Assembly: GCA_021737405.1 (NCBI GenBank)
Contig: JAIPEG010000011.1
Coordinates: 1 to 64,000, forward strand
Length of the DNA stretch: 64,000 nucleotides
Reading direction: 5' to 3'
Origin: Bacteriovoracaceae bacterium
Lineage (GTDB): Bacteria; Bdellovibrionota; Bacteriovoracia; Bacteriovoracales; Bacteriovoracaceae
Shown here: positions 7,700 through 15,682 of the stretch, in pieces
Numbering within the stretch: position 1 is the first letter of the stretch
Layout: each line of letters starts with the position of its first letter
Program-made: the position numbers and the translations under genes
Notes under the pieces: model-generated
The model's input: the letters and a program-made list of their open reading frames with translations, nothing else
The model's database searches: none
What the model was told of the DNA's origin: nothing

Positions 7700-9327
7700 C
7701 GGTCCATCTCCCAAGGGTCTAGGTTGAGGCTTTGAAATGCTGTGAAAACTCCCGCTAACTCTCCCCCTTTAATAAGTTCTGAAAATGCTCCGGAATGAAT
7801 GAGACTTGGGGACCTAACGTGAACTTTCTTTAACTTACTCGCATCTGTTCTAACAAAGAGCCCAAGCTGGCCCTCAGTTGCCTCTATTGATGAAAAGGAG
7901 CTGCCCTCTCTAAAAGGGATAACGCCTTCTTTTAGACTATAAGTTAGATCATCAGCACCTTGATCATAAAGACCTTTATAAAGAATATGTTCTTTATTGA
8001 TAACATCACCAGCTGGTAGATGATCTAATACCTGGTTGATGATCCTAAGACTTTGCTTTAATTCTTCTAAGCGCACGAGGAAGCGGTCATAAGTACTGCC
8101 ATCAATACCAAGAGGAACTTCAAAGTCCACGTCATCGTAAAAGTAAGTTGGTTGTGTTTTTCTCGTATCAAAATTTACACCACAGGCCCGAAGATTAGGA
8201 CCAGTAAAACCATAATCTAATGCTGTACCAGCATTCATGGAGAAGCCTTTTGTTACCTCCATCCATCTAGGATTACGATTAAACTCTTTTTCAACGTCTT
8301 CTATATTCTTATAAAGATATTTTGCCACTTCTAAACATTCCGTTCCCCAGCCAATTGGATTCTGTTTTTTCATTCCTCCAAAGGTGAATAAAGAAAAGTT
8401 CTGAGTTTTTCCGGAGTATATATTGAAGAGGTGATAAACCTGCTCTAGAAGTTCCGCGAAAACGCTCGACTCTACAAAGAAACCAAGCTCCTGGGTTAAC
8501 TCCCATAAAAAGTTCAAATGACCTTCTACCCTTGCTAACTCCATCCACACCATTCTTATGGCCTTAGCCTTATCAGGAATGGATATTGAAAATCTTTGTT
8601 CAATTGTCTCTATCCAAAGAAGAGGGGCAAATACACTATCTTTGATACAAAGTCTCTCAAAGAAAAAAATTAATTCATTTGGATCTTTCGACAAACATTT
8701 TTTTTCAAAATCCCTAAAGTAAAGTCCTGTTACCAGCTGAGAATCAAAAACCTTCTCTTCACTAATCAGAAGATCAACTCGCATCTTGCCATTAAATGGA
8801 CTTGAGTGGGGACCAAACCTCTTCCAATATCTAAGACGTTGTGATTCTGTAGGTTGAAGAGGCATCTTATACTCAGGAACTGGCGCAATACCGGGTGCTT
8901 TATCTTCATTTTTGAATAAGGACAAATCAACCCGCTGCTGAGTTTTTCTGCCCTCACTTTGTAGGATATGATGATGCTTCATCATATCTTCTTCTAAAAC
9001 TTCTGCACTTTTCCAAAGAGAAGCAAGGGATGGGAAATAGCGACTTTTCCCGATGGGAACTGTCACTTGTAAGCAAAAGTAGACCTCTAAATTTAAAAAC
9101 TGATAATAAAGACACCCTTCTCCTAAAACATCCTCGTAACAAATATCTATGAGCATATGAAAGCGATATTCATCTTTTAAATGAAAGAAGAAGTCTTGAT
9201 AAAGAGTGGTTTCTTCAGAATCTAAAGGGAAGCTATACTCTCTTGGAAAGGTAAGGGTTCCCTTATCGGCAAAAGAAGATTGGAAGTTTGTACCAAACTT
9301 TTTAAAGAGTTCATCTCTAAGACTCAT
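7696..9327 (-). CDS. nuoCD: Fused NuoC-NuoD subunit of a divergent complex I
   Basis: The N-terminal 170 residues correspond to NuoC (30 kDa) and the rest to NuoD (49 kDa). The NuoD part is clear from ELARVEGHL, DYGFTGPNLRACGV, RFLVRLEEL, HLPAGD, EGQLGLFVRTD and the C-terminal DPWEMDR. The CxxC and DPCxxC nickel ligands of hydrogenases are absent, so it is a quinone-reducing complex I subunit and not a hydrogenase. Departures from the family are notable: the quinone-site HRGxEK motif appears as YFRDFEKK, and the NuoC ERExxDMFGI motif is replaced. Start taken at ATG 9327; ATG 9339 is also possible. Both overlap the end of nuoB. Confidence 0.82.
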   Translation of the reverse strand: MSLRDELFKKFGTNFQSSFADKGTLTFPREYSFPLDSEETTLYQDFFFHLKDEYRFHMLIDICYEDVLGEGCLYYQFLNLEVYFCLQVTVPIGKSRYFPSLASLWKSAEVLEEDMMKHHHILQSEGRKTQQRVDLSLFKNEDKAPGIAPVPEYKMPLQPTESQRLRYWKRFGPHSSPFNGKMRVDLLISEEKVFDSQLVTGLYFRDFEKKCLSKDPNELIFFFERLCIKDSVFAPLLWIETIEQRFSISIPDKAKAIRMVWMELARVEGHLNFLWELTQELGFFVESSVFAELLEQVYHLFNIYSGKTQNFSLFTFGGMKKQNPIGWGTECLEVAKYLYKNIEDVEKEFNRNPRWMEVTKGFSMNAGTALDYGFTGPNLRACGVNFDTRKTQPTYFYDDVDFEVPLGIDGSTYDRFLVRLEELKQSLRIINQVLDHLPAGDVINKEHILYKGLYDQGADDLTYSLKEGVIPFREGSSFSSIEATEGQLGLFVRTDASKLKKVHVRSPSLIHSGAFSELIKGGELAGVFTAFQSLNLDPWEMDR

Positions 9328-9853
9328 AAGTGACCCCATCTATAAATTGAGGTCGAGGTTTTATACCCTTTCTTATTCTCTCCCTAAGAAGATCAAGACC
9401 ATTCATTAAGGTATCGAGGGTTGGTGGACACCCGCCAACATATACATCAACGGGAAGAATCTCATCAGAGGCCATCGTTTCAAAGACAGCACCAGTTGCT
9501 GCACATGTTCCTACCGCAATAACGTAACGAGGAGAGAGCATTCTCTCATAGGCCTCTAAAATATAGGGGCTGATTTGTTTATTAATAATTCCAGAGATTA
9601 TAAGAACATCACAGCTTTCAATTGGCTCCGATTCTAAGAAGTTCTCTCTTATACTACTCACCTGAGGATTCGGTCCACTTAAGCGATAGAGCTCTCTTGC
9701 ACAACAGTTTGCCCCTAAAACAAAAGGACTAAGTAGCTCTGCCCTAGACCAAGACTTCATTCGCTCTAAGAAATTTAAACTGTTTATAGAATAAAAACTT
9801 ACACCACCCCAAGAGGGAGAACGAGGGCCAAGTCTATTTTCGTGAGTTTTCAT
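9317..9853 (-). CDS. nuoB: NuoB-like subunit carrying cluster N2
   Basis: A 178-residue subunit holding the terminal [4Fe-4S] cluster N2, which reduces quinone. All four ligands are present: the adjacent pair in GANCCARE, the Cys in VGTCAATG and the Cys in VGGCPPT. The usual arginine-rich loop between the first and third ligands (RFGxExxRxSPRQ) is missing and replaced by an unrelated segment, so this is a divergent member. It is first in the operon, preceded by AAAAGG four bases before the ATG. About 67 bases separate it from the upstream lipoprotein gene. Confidence 0.88.
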   Translation of the reverse strand: MKTHENRLGPRSPSWGGVSFYSINSLNFLERMKSWSRAELLSPFVLGANCCARELYRLSGPNPQVSSIRENFLESEPIESCDVLIISGIINKQISPYILEAYERMLSPRYVIAVGTCAATGAVFETMASDEILPVDVYVGGCPPTLDTLMNGLDLLRERIRKGIKPRPQFIDGVTYES

Positions 9854-9920
9854 ATAGCCTTTTATAATTTTGTATTATTAAAGGTTTATTTTAGGAAGAT
9901 GATAGTGTGATGACAATGAC

Positions 9921-11537
9921 TTAGCGTATTGTGTCAAAGCGACCTCTTTTTATATTTTTAAAAAAGTCCTTCCACTCAACATCTTCGGGAAAGAGCACAA
10001 CCTTCTCTTCTAATGAGCGGGCGTTGCAACCGAGTTTCTTTCCATTATCTGGAACCCAACTATAAAGCTCTTTGTGAGAGCCTCCAATGCCATAATCGTA
10101 CTCAACAAAACGATAATGGGGCTTATCCGCCCCCGCTAAACTTGCCATAACCGTTACGGACTGTTCGAAAGATTCATCGAGGTCCAAACTGCTGCACTGC
10201 CTCTTTTCTTTTAAATCAAAACGCCTCTTTCCACTCGTTAAACGGGGATTCTTCAGCCAACTGCGCCTAGGGCACATATAATAATAATCGAGGTCTTCAA
10301 GATGAAACCAATTAGTCATAAAAGCAAAGAACCAAGCTCTATCGGAATTTTCCTTGTGATTTGCAGGACGAACAAATTTTGTGCATGTACGAAAACGCTC
10401 TCCATAATTTGAATAAAAATTGAGAAAGAATCTCTTAAAATCCACCAGTGCACTTTGCTCTTCACGACTTCCCTCACTTGAGCGAAGATCCTTTTCTATA
10501 CTGCTAGAAAATACAGTGTTCATTTTGAAATCTTGCATTGCTTTCATTCTTTCATTTGCTCTTTTGATTTCCTTGGCCAATTTATCACTCGCTTCCTGGG
10601 CCTTACTCATCATATTTTTACGGACTTTCTCCTGAGAGCGCCAAAGATAGTCGTACAAATAAAAGCAATTCTTTCTAAGGGAATTAATTTCATCAAAAGT
10701 AAAACTGTGTCCCGATTTAAAAGCAAAATCGAGGGCCTTCTCTGCTTCAACTTCACCCACCATGCGATAAGCGGGCTCTGGTACAGTACTTGAAGTTGTC
10801 CGTCCCCAACCATTTTGAGCAAAGGCCTTAACATAAGGCCAATTAACTTTTCCTTTTAGTTCCTTTAGGGTCGAGACATTTTTAAATTTAGGATCAAAAC
10901 TATTTACCCCGACAAGAACAAGACGAGAGAGCCAACTTTGATAGGTTCGGCAGGGATAATCATTACAAAATTGTAAAACAAAGCCTCCTACAATTCGGGT
11001 TCTTTGGGACTGGGACCTGCCTTTATCTTCACTATCAAAAAGGTAATCTTTATCTCCAAACACCCAAACCATTTGAGGTTCACTTGTTTGATCTAAAAGA
11101 CGAGGAATAATTCCTATCGAAAAATTCGGTCGATTAATCTTTTCAGAAAAGGATTCCCAAATATCTTTTTGCTCACAGTAAGTTCTTTTACGATAAAGTT
11201 GTCCTGAAACCATATCTAAATCGTATTGATGGGCAGAGCCAACAGGAGTGGTGAGAAAGTATGACAAATCCATACTATCTTTAGTTCTAAATGCCGTTAA
11301 ATCAAAGAATGGATGGGTAACAATATCGTGCATATCCGTTCTGAGCGTAAATCGCTCTGGAGCATTAAACCACACAGGCTCAGCCAATACAGACTTTGCC
11401 TTCAATTCTATAGTGCTAGGACGCGGGTCAGAAGAGCAACTCGCAAGGCAAACGAGGAAAATGGCGCTGCACAGAAGAAGCAAACTTTTTAAAAGAGGTC
11501 GATTAACTCGTTGACAATACTGCAGTAAATAGTTCAA
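9921..11537 (-). CDS. Large lipoprotein of unknown function
   Basis: The N-terminus has a basic stretch, a hydrophobic core (LLLLCSAIFLVCL) and a lipobox LASC, predicting an exported, lipid-anchored protein of about 500 mature residues. I recognise no domain. A Lys/Ala-rich helical stretch (about residues 315-345) could form a short coiled coil, and the protein has several cysteines and many aromatic residues. It is read on the same strand as the complex I-like operon and lies 67 bases upstream of nuoB, so co-transcription is possible but not shown. tRNA-Leu lies just upstream on the other strand. Confidence 0.7.
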   Translation of the reverse strand: MNYLLQYCQRVNRPLLKSLLLLCSAIFLVCLASCSSDPRPSTIELKAKSVLAEPVWFNAPERFTLRTDMHDIVTHPFFDLTAFRTKDSMDLSYFLTTPVGSAHQYDLDMVSGQLYRKRTYCEQKDIWESFSEKINRPNFSIGIIPRLLDQTSEPQMVWVFGDKDYLFDSEDKGRSQSQRTRIVGGFVLQFCNDYPCRTYQSWLSRLVLVGVNSFDPKFKNVSTLKELKGKVNWPYVKAFAQNGWGRTTSSTVPEPAYRMVGEVEAEKALDFAFKSGHSFTFDEINSLRKNCFYLYDYLWRSQEKVRKNMMSKAQEASDKLAKEIKRANERMKAMQDFKMNTVFSSSIEKDLRSSEGSREEQSALVDFKRFFLNFYSNYGERFRTCTKFVRPANHKENSDRAWFFAFMTNWFHLEDLDYYYMCPRRSWLKNPRLTSGKRRFDLKEKRQCSSLDLDESFEQSVTVMASLAGADKPHYRFVEYDYGIGGSHKELYSWVPDNGKKLGCNARSLEEKVVLFPEDVEWKDFFKNIKRGRFDTIR

Positions 11538-11568
11538 AATCCAAAACCTACCTGTGTTCAGTTTTTAC

Positions 11569-11655
11569 CCCCCGGTGATGAAATTGGTAGACATACAGGA
11601 TTTAAAATCCTGGGGCTTCACGGCCGTGCGGGTTCAAGTCCCGCCTGGGGGACCA
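11569..11655 (+). tRNA. tRNA-Leu (anticodon UAA)
   Basis: The 87-base cloverleaf has an acceptor stem of cccccgg pairing with ctggggg. The anticodon stem cagga/tcctg encloses the loop tttaaaa with anticodon TAA. A long class II variable arm is present, and the T arm is gcggg-ttcaagt-cccgc. Discriminator A and an encoded CCA follow. The class II variable arm and anticodon identify leucine. Confidence 0.97.
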
Positions 11656-11801
11656 CCTTTCTTTCTATTATAAACACCTAATGCCATTTCACGAATAAAT
11701 ACGGACAAAAAAATACAAATGTCTGCTTCTTTTAGATACTCATGGACTTTGTCCGAGAATAATTAGTTTTTTATAGTTTTATTTGCCCTTCGATGCAGGT
11801 G
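11656..11801. other. AT-rich spacer after tRNA-Leu
   Basis: This is the first part of the 421-base gap between tRNA-Leu and the HTH gene. No gene, terminator or strong promoter is seen before the first hairpin of the structured region at 11802. Confidence 0.5.
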
Positions 11802-11957
11802 GAGAAATACTTGTTCTCAAGGAAGCGCTACTAGTCTCTGAGCGTTTCCTACTCGGTGCGGCAAATACTCCGAGTTTCCCTTTGGTCTCGCCTAACCTTG
11901 GGATTAAGATATGTTTGGTGGCATCTGTGCCTAGGAAGATCGCGCTTTTGCCACCAA
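11802..11957 (+). ncRNA. Candidate structured RNA: four consecutive hairpins
   Basis: The 421-base gap between tRNA-Leu and the next gene holds four consecutive inverted repeats. They are GAGAA/TTCTC (11802-11818), GGAAGCGCT/AGCGTTTCC (11821-11849, one G-U pair), ACTCGG/CCGAGT (11851-11875) and TTGGTGGCA/TGCCACCAA (11915-11957, perfect 9 bp). A pyrimidine-rich run (ttcttttctt) follows the last one on the plus strand. This density of pairing suggests a transcribed structured RNA. I do not recognise the family: the signatures of tmRNA, SRP RNA and RNase P RNA are not seen, and 6S cannot be excluded. The strand is chosen from the 3' pyrimidine run. Confidence 0.35.
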
Positions 11958-12006
11958 CCTTCTTTTCTTAAAAAGCACCCTATCTGAAAGAATTTATCAT
12001 TTTATT

Positions 12007-12053
12007 TTACTGGTAATCTCTTGACAATTAACCCTATAATTTCAGTCCAGTAA
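12007..12053 (+). promoter_or_regulatory. Promoter region of the HTH regulator with flanking inverted repeat
   Basis: A perfect -10 hexamer TATAAT lies at 12035-12040, without a good -35 at normal spacing. It is flanked by TTACTGG (12007-12013) and its exact inverse CCAGTAA (12047-12053), 40 bases apart centre to centre, about four helical turns. This arrangement would suit a dimeric regulator looping or occupying the promoter. The obvious candidate is the HTH protein encoded just downstream. Confidence 0.4.
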
Positions 12054-12076
12054 TACCCATGTGAAAGGAGATTGTT

Positions 12077-12919
12077 TTGCAAGATATGCATAGCGACAAT
12101 ACATTCACAGCACCTGACACCCAGGTGACTCCCATGAAGGGAGGCAATCAGGACGAAGTCCTGAAGTTACAAGTCTCTGAGGATCTTAAAAAGAAGCTCG
12201 GAGAATTTAACGATCCTAAAAAGGGAATCAAAGTAATGGCGATGCTTATGGGCATCCATGAAAAAACCCTTAAAAGGCTCATTGACTGTGAAAATAGACC
12301 TGGACACCAAACGGTCTTTAAAATTTATCGTGTCCTCTTCCATTCTCAAAATGATACGCAGCTTTTAGAACTCGTTCCAAACGCTGTTAAAGAGTTTCTC
12401 ATCAAGGCCCACCCCAGAGGCTTAAGCGATACCGTTCGCTATAATATTCATGTTGAAAGTGAATTGAAGAAAGATCCTGTCTTTTGTGAAATTTACTTTC
12501 TAGCGGGTGCTGGTGGAGTGACGAGAGAGTATATCTCTTATCACTACGGAAAGTATGGTGAGAGAGTTCTCGAAAAGATGCTTGAACAAGATGTTATCGC
12601 TTCCCTTGGAAAAAATAATTATATCTTAGGGACTAATCAAGCTTCATTGACTGTTGAAACTATTCATAGTGTCGGAAAACATCTCGTCGAAAGATACTAC
12701 AAGCCAGAAAATGCTGACTCTTTAGGAGAGAACTACATTTCCCTTTATGCACAAGGACTCTCCGAAGAGGCCTTCAATAAATGGTTGGAAATTGATAAAG
12801 AGGCTTTTTTGCAAAAAGTAAAATTGGCAGAATGTAGTGAGAACTGGGGTGACGTTAAGGCCTTTACTTTTAATGTCACTGACACCCTTAAAGAATCAAA
12901 ACGCGAACAAAAGCACTAG
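12077..12919 (+). CDS. HTH-containing putative regulator paired with a secreted protein
   Basis: A 280-residue cytosolic protein. Residues about 45-85 (MAMLMGIHEKTLKRLI...) look like a helix-turn-helix of the lambda-repressor type. The remainder is helical and resembles no domain I can name with certainty. The overall plan (HTH, then a long helical domain, gene just upstream of a small secreted protein) is like the TIGR02147-type regulators of Bdellovibrio relatives. The start is a TTG at 12077 with AAAGGAG six bases upstream; the ATG at 12086 is too far from it. The next gene begins 6 bases after the stop, so both are probably one transcript. Confidence 0.65.
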   Translation: MQDMHSDNTFTAPDTQVTPMKGGNQDEVLKLQVSEDLKKKLGEFNDPKKGIKVMAMLMGIHEKTLKRLIDCENRPGHQTVFKIYRVLFHSQNDTQLLELVPNAVKEFLIKAHPRGLSDTVRYNIHVESELKKDPVFCEIYFLAGAGGVTREYISYHYGKYGERVLEKMLEQDVIASLGKNNYILGTNQASLTVETIHSVGKHLVERYYKPENADSLGENYISLYAQGLSEEAFNKWLEIDKEAFLQKVKLAECSENWGDVKAFTFNVTDTLKESKREQKH

Positions 12920-12925
12920 GTATTT

Positions 12926-13411
12926 ATGAAAAAAATAATAACGATACTATTTACAATTTTTTGCGCATCTCTCTTGGCCCAAGCACCGGTAGGTGGCATT
13001 GGTAATGACGGTGGTGGACCAAAACAGAGTTGGCAAGATATTTATAAAAATCCAAATTTGAACCCGACCTTCCCCATGTATGATATTCAAGGGCGCAATA
13101 TTAGCTATCGCCACTTGTGCCTTATGGGTGAGAGAGTGAGAACAAAGTATAAGCATGTTGTTAATCCAACCACAGATTACACGAAACTTATTTTTGACTA
13201 TTTAGTCACAGATCGTGTGAGAGAAGAGCAATACTGTGCTGAATACTTGGACTTCATTTGTATCCAGTGGGAAATCAAGACTATTGAAATTCCATTAAAA
13301 GACATCATTAAGGTCTATAAGAAGACGGAACCAGTAGACCCTAACCAAGAGAGTCAGTGGGAAATGTCTTTTGAAAAGACCTATGAACTACAAGAATGTG
13401 AAGAGGATTAA
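12926..13411 (+). CDS. Small secreted protein, cysteine-containing
   Basis: A cleavable signal peptide (MKKIITILFTIFCASLLAQA) is followed by a glycine-rich segment, GGIGNDGGGP. The mature part of about 140 residues has four cysteines (CLMG, YCAEYLDFIC, LQECEED) that could pair after export, and an acidic C-terminus. No domain is recognised. It follows the HTH regulator by 6 bases and ends just before a strong terminator. The GNDGGG stretch near the mature N-terminus recalls the GNGGG of the secreted protease at 36.9-38.1 kb. Start has no strong SD but is the only sensible signal-peptide start. Confidence 0.7.
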   Translation: MKKIITILFTIFCASLLAQAPVGGIGNDGGGPKQSWQDIYKNPNLNPTFPMYDIQGRNISYRHLCLMGERVRTKYKHVVNPTTDYTKLIFDYLVTDRVREEQYCAEYLDFICIQWEIKTIEIPLKDIIKVYKKTEPVDPNQESQWEMSFEKTYELQECEED

Positions 13412-13436
13412 ACGAGATAAAATTAATCATAACTAA

Positions 13437-13463
13437 GGGGATACATTGTATCCCCTTTTTTTT
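13437..13463 (+). terminator. Rho-independent terminator
   Basis: The stem GGGGATAC/GTATCCCC with a 3-base loop is followed by eight T. It closes the regulator/secreted-protein transcript and lies directly at the 3' end of the convergent sulfide:quinone reductase gene. Confidence 0.9.
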
Positions 13464-14652
13464 AGGCCCAGCCCTTAAGCATAAGGTTCCAGTACATTGG
13501 CGGTAGCAATTCCTTCTTTAGGAAATACATTGAGCGCCTAGGTTTTGCCTGATCAAAAGGAAAGGTTTCCATGATCTTTCCGTCATAACCAAACTCGGCC
13601 AAGATCACATGGTGGCGATCAACAACTAACGGGCAACTGGCATAACCGTTATAGAGATGAGTTGGTTTTTGGCCTGCATAGACTTGAAACATATTTTTGG
13701 CGCAAAGTGGCGCCTGTTTTCTAATGGCCGCTCCCGTTTTAGAAGCAGGCAAGCTTGAAGCATCACCAATCGAGAAGACATTCGGGTAAATATTATGTTG
13801 CATAGTATATTTATCAACATCCACATAACCTAAAGCATCCCCCGTACTCAAAGGAGACTCCTTAATAAAGTCTGGAGCAGACATCGGTGGCGTGACATGG
13901 ATCATATCAAATTTAATCTCCATTAACTCTCCAGACTCCAAGTTCTTTGCAAAAGCAATCTTTTTGTCTGAATCAATTTTAACAAGATCGTAATGATAAA
14001 TTTCTTCTATCCCTCGTTCTTTAACTAATTTTTCAAGAGATTCTTTATACTTTGGAATACCAAAAATACTTCCACCGGCACTTAAGAAAATCACTCTCGA
14101 CTTATCTCTGATACCCTTCGCTCTAAAGGTCTCTTCGGCCAACCACATAATTTTTTGGGGAGCACCTGCACACTTGATCGGATTCGAGGGAAAAGTGAAA
14201 ATCGCCGTTCCGCCTGTAAACGAATTAATCGTCTCCCATGTATAACCAGCTTGATGAAAGTCATAATTAGAACAAACACCATTCTTACCGAGAGTATCCG
14301 TTAACCCTTCTATTTTATTCCAGTCAATTTGAATTCCTGGAGCAACAAGAAGCATTTCATATTGAATTTGATCCCCACTACTTAAAGTGACGATATTCTC
14401 TTCTGGTTTAAAACTAGTTACCTTCTCTTTTTTCCAAAGGACTCCATCAGGAATCACACTTGCCATCGGCCGCACAGTCTCTTCTAGAGTAGCAACACCT
14501 GCGCCAACGAGGGTCCAAAGAGGCTGATAATAGTGAACATCCGCCGGTTCTATAATAACAATATCCTCTGCTTTAAAGTCTTTTAAGAGCCTTGAGGCAG
14601 AAGTGATTCCGGCCGTACCGCCGCCAATAATAACAATTTTTCTCTTTTCCAT
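13462..14652 (-). CDS. sqr: Sulfide:quinone oxidoreductase (flavoprotein)
   Basis: FAD-dependent, membrane-associated enzyme that oxidises sulfide and reduces quinone. The N-terminal FAD motif reads IIGGGTAGI and the second FAD motif NVFSIGDASSLPASKTGAA. Redox cysteines are visible in PIKCAGAP (about residue 162) and YASCPLV (about residue 340), as in the SQR types related to mitochondrial SQRDL. At 396 residues the length fits. The gene follows the persulfide dioxygenase gene on the same strand with a gap of about 76 bases. The pair makes a standard sulfide oxidation route: SQR produces persulfide and the dioxygenase oxidises it to sulfite. Confidence 0.9.
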   Translation of the reverse strand: MEKRKIVIIGGGTAGITSASRLLKDFKAEDIVIIEPADVHYYQPLWTLVGAGVATLEETVRPMASVIPDGVLWKKEKVTSFKPEENIVTLSSGDQIQYEMLLVAPGIQIDWNKIEGLTDTLGKNGVCSNYDFHQAGYTWETINSFTGGTAIFTFPSNPIKCAGAPQKIMWLAEETFRAKGIRDKSRVIFLSAGGSIFGIPKYKESLEKLVKERGIEEIYHYDLVKIDSDKKIAFAKNLESGELMEIKFDMIHVTPPMSAPDFIKESPLSTGDALGYVDVDKYTMQHNIYPNVFSIGDASSLPASKTGAAIRKQAPLCAKNMFQVYAGQKPTHLYNGYASCPLVVDRHHVILAEFGYDGKIMETFPFDQAKPRRSMYFLKKELLPPMYWNLMLKGWA

Positions 14653-14728
14653 AATATTCCCAAATGATTTTCCCTAAATTCTCGCAAGTATAAGGCCATA
14701 TTTCTATGATTAAGATCAATCTTTAAGG

Positions 14729-15580
14729 TTATTCCTTTAGCCTTAGAGGAATTTTAAAGAAAGGCTCTCCCCCTTCTCCTGGTAATTTTGCGCCCCAAAC
14801 ATTGAACTGAACACTTTGAAGAAGAAGTGCAGGTGCACTAAGTGTGGCATCGCGAGCATCCCTTTTTGAACAAAACTGCTCCTCGCCATCACCGACTCTG
14901 AACTGAACATTACTAGACTTTTGAACTGCGAGTGGAGCATTATCCCAGACCATACGTCCCCCAGGCATATAATCATGCCCTGGGTAAACGAGGATATCAT
15001 CACTTAGTTCATAAACTTTCACTAAGGACTGGTACATATCTCGAGAACTTCCCCCAGGAAAATCACAACGTCCGGTACCATAATCAGGAGCAAAGATCAG
15101 ATCTCCTACAAAAAGAGCTGTCTCTTCAAAGAGATAGCTAACGCAAGCTGGAGTGTGACCTGGAGTCGATAAAACCTTAAAGCAAAGACTACCTGCTTGG
15201 ATCTTTTCTTCATCTTTTAGTAATTTATCGAAACTCTTTCCTTCGCTCTCTTTATCAATTTGAAAAAAATCCTTAAATAGAGTTTGAACATTCGTAATAC
15301 CACTACCAATTGCCACAATCGCTTTTGGAAATTTTTTCTTTAAAAATTGAGAAGCGCTTAAATGATCAGCATGAGCGTGAGTTTCTAAGAGATAGTGAAT
15401 GTTAAGATCAAATTTATTGATAAAATCAGTTATGATCTCAGCTGACTTAAACGAAAGAGTTGATGCCTTTGGATCATAATCAGCAACAGGGTCAATTAAG
15501 ACCGCGTCCAATGTTTTTTCATCATAAATTAGATAAGTTAGAGTAAACGTCGCAGGGTGGAAAAACGATTTAATCATCAT
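14729..15580 (-). CDS. Persulfide dioxygenase (ETHE1/Blh-like metallo-beta-lactamase fold)
   Basis: Non-heme iron enzyme of the MBL fold that oxidises glutathione persulfide or similar to sulfite. Motifs: THAHADHLS, TPGHTPACVSY, GDLIFAPDYGTGRCDFPGGS and YPGHDY. The GTGRCDFPGG segment is typical of the ETHE1/persulfide dioxygenase branch and distinguishes it from glyoxalase II. 283 residues with no rhodanese fusion. Start at ATG 15580 with AAAGGAG six bases upstream. It is probably the first gene of a two-gene operon with sqr. Confidence 0.9.
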   Translation of the reverse strand: MMIKSFFHPATFTLTYLIYDEKTLDAVLIDPVADYDPKASTLSFKSAEIITDFINKFDLNIHYLLETHAHADHLSASQFLKKKFPKAIVAIGSGITNVQTLFKDFFQIDKESEGKSFDKLLKDEEKIQAGSLCFKVLSTPGHTPACVSYLFEETALFVGDLIFAPDYGTGRCDFPGGSSRDMYQSLVKVYELSDDILVYPGHDYMPGGRMVWDNAPLAVQKSSNVQFRVGDGEEQFCSKRDARDATLSAPALLLQSVQFNVWGAKLPGEGGEPFFKIPLRLKE

Positions 15581-15682
15581 AAGTTACTCCTTTCATAGTA
15601 ATCATAGTATTTCATTATTTCAAAGAAGATGGGGCTTCACTTTGACTAAGATCAATATAAAAAGATGATAAAAATCAGGAAT

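Noticed and set aside
7696..9853. A NiFe hydrogenase or group 4 hydrogenase instead of complex I
   Set aside because: The NuoD-like protein lacks both CxxC nickel-binding motifs, and NuoG- and NuoF-like subunits accompany it.
11783..11971. A 62-codon open frame in the gap after tRNA-Leu
   Set aside because: It has no Shine-Dalgarno sequence and no recognisable composition, and it runs straight through three perfect or near-perfect hairpins, so it is more likely chance in a structured region.
12021..12040. TTGACA and TATAAT close together as a standard sigma-70 promoter
   Set aside because: Their spacing is only 8 bases, so they cannot serve as one -35/-10 pair. TATAAT may be used with another, weaker -35.
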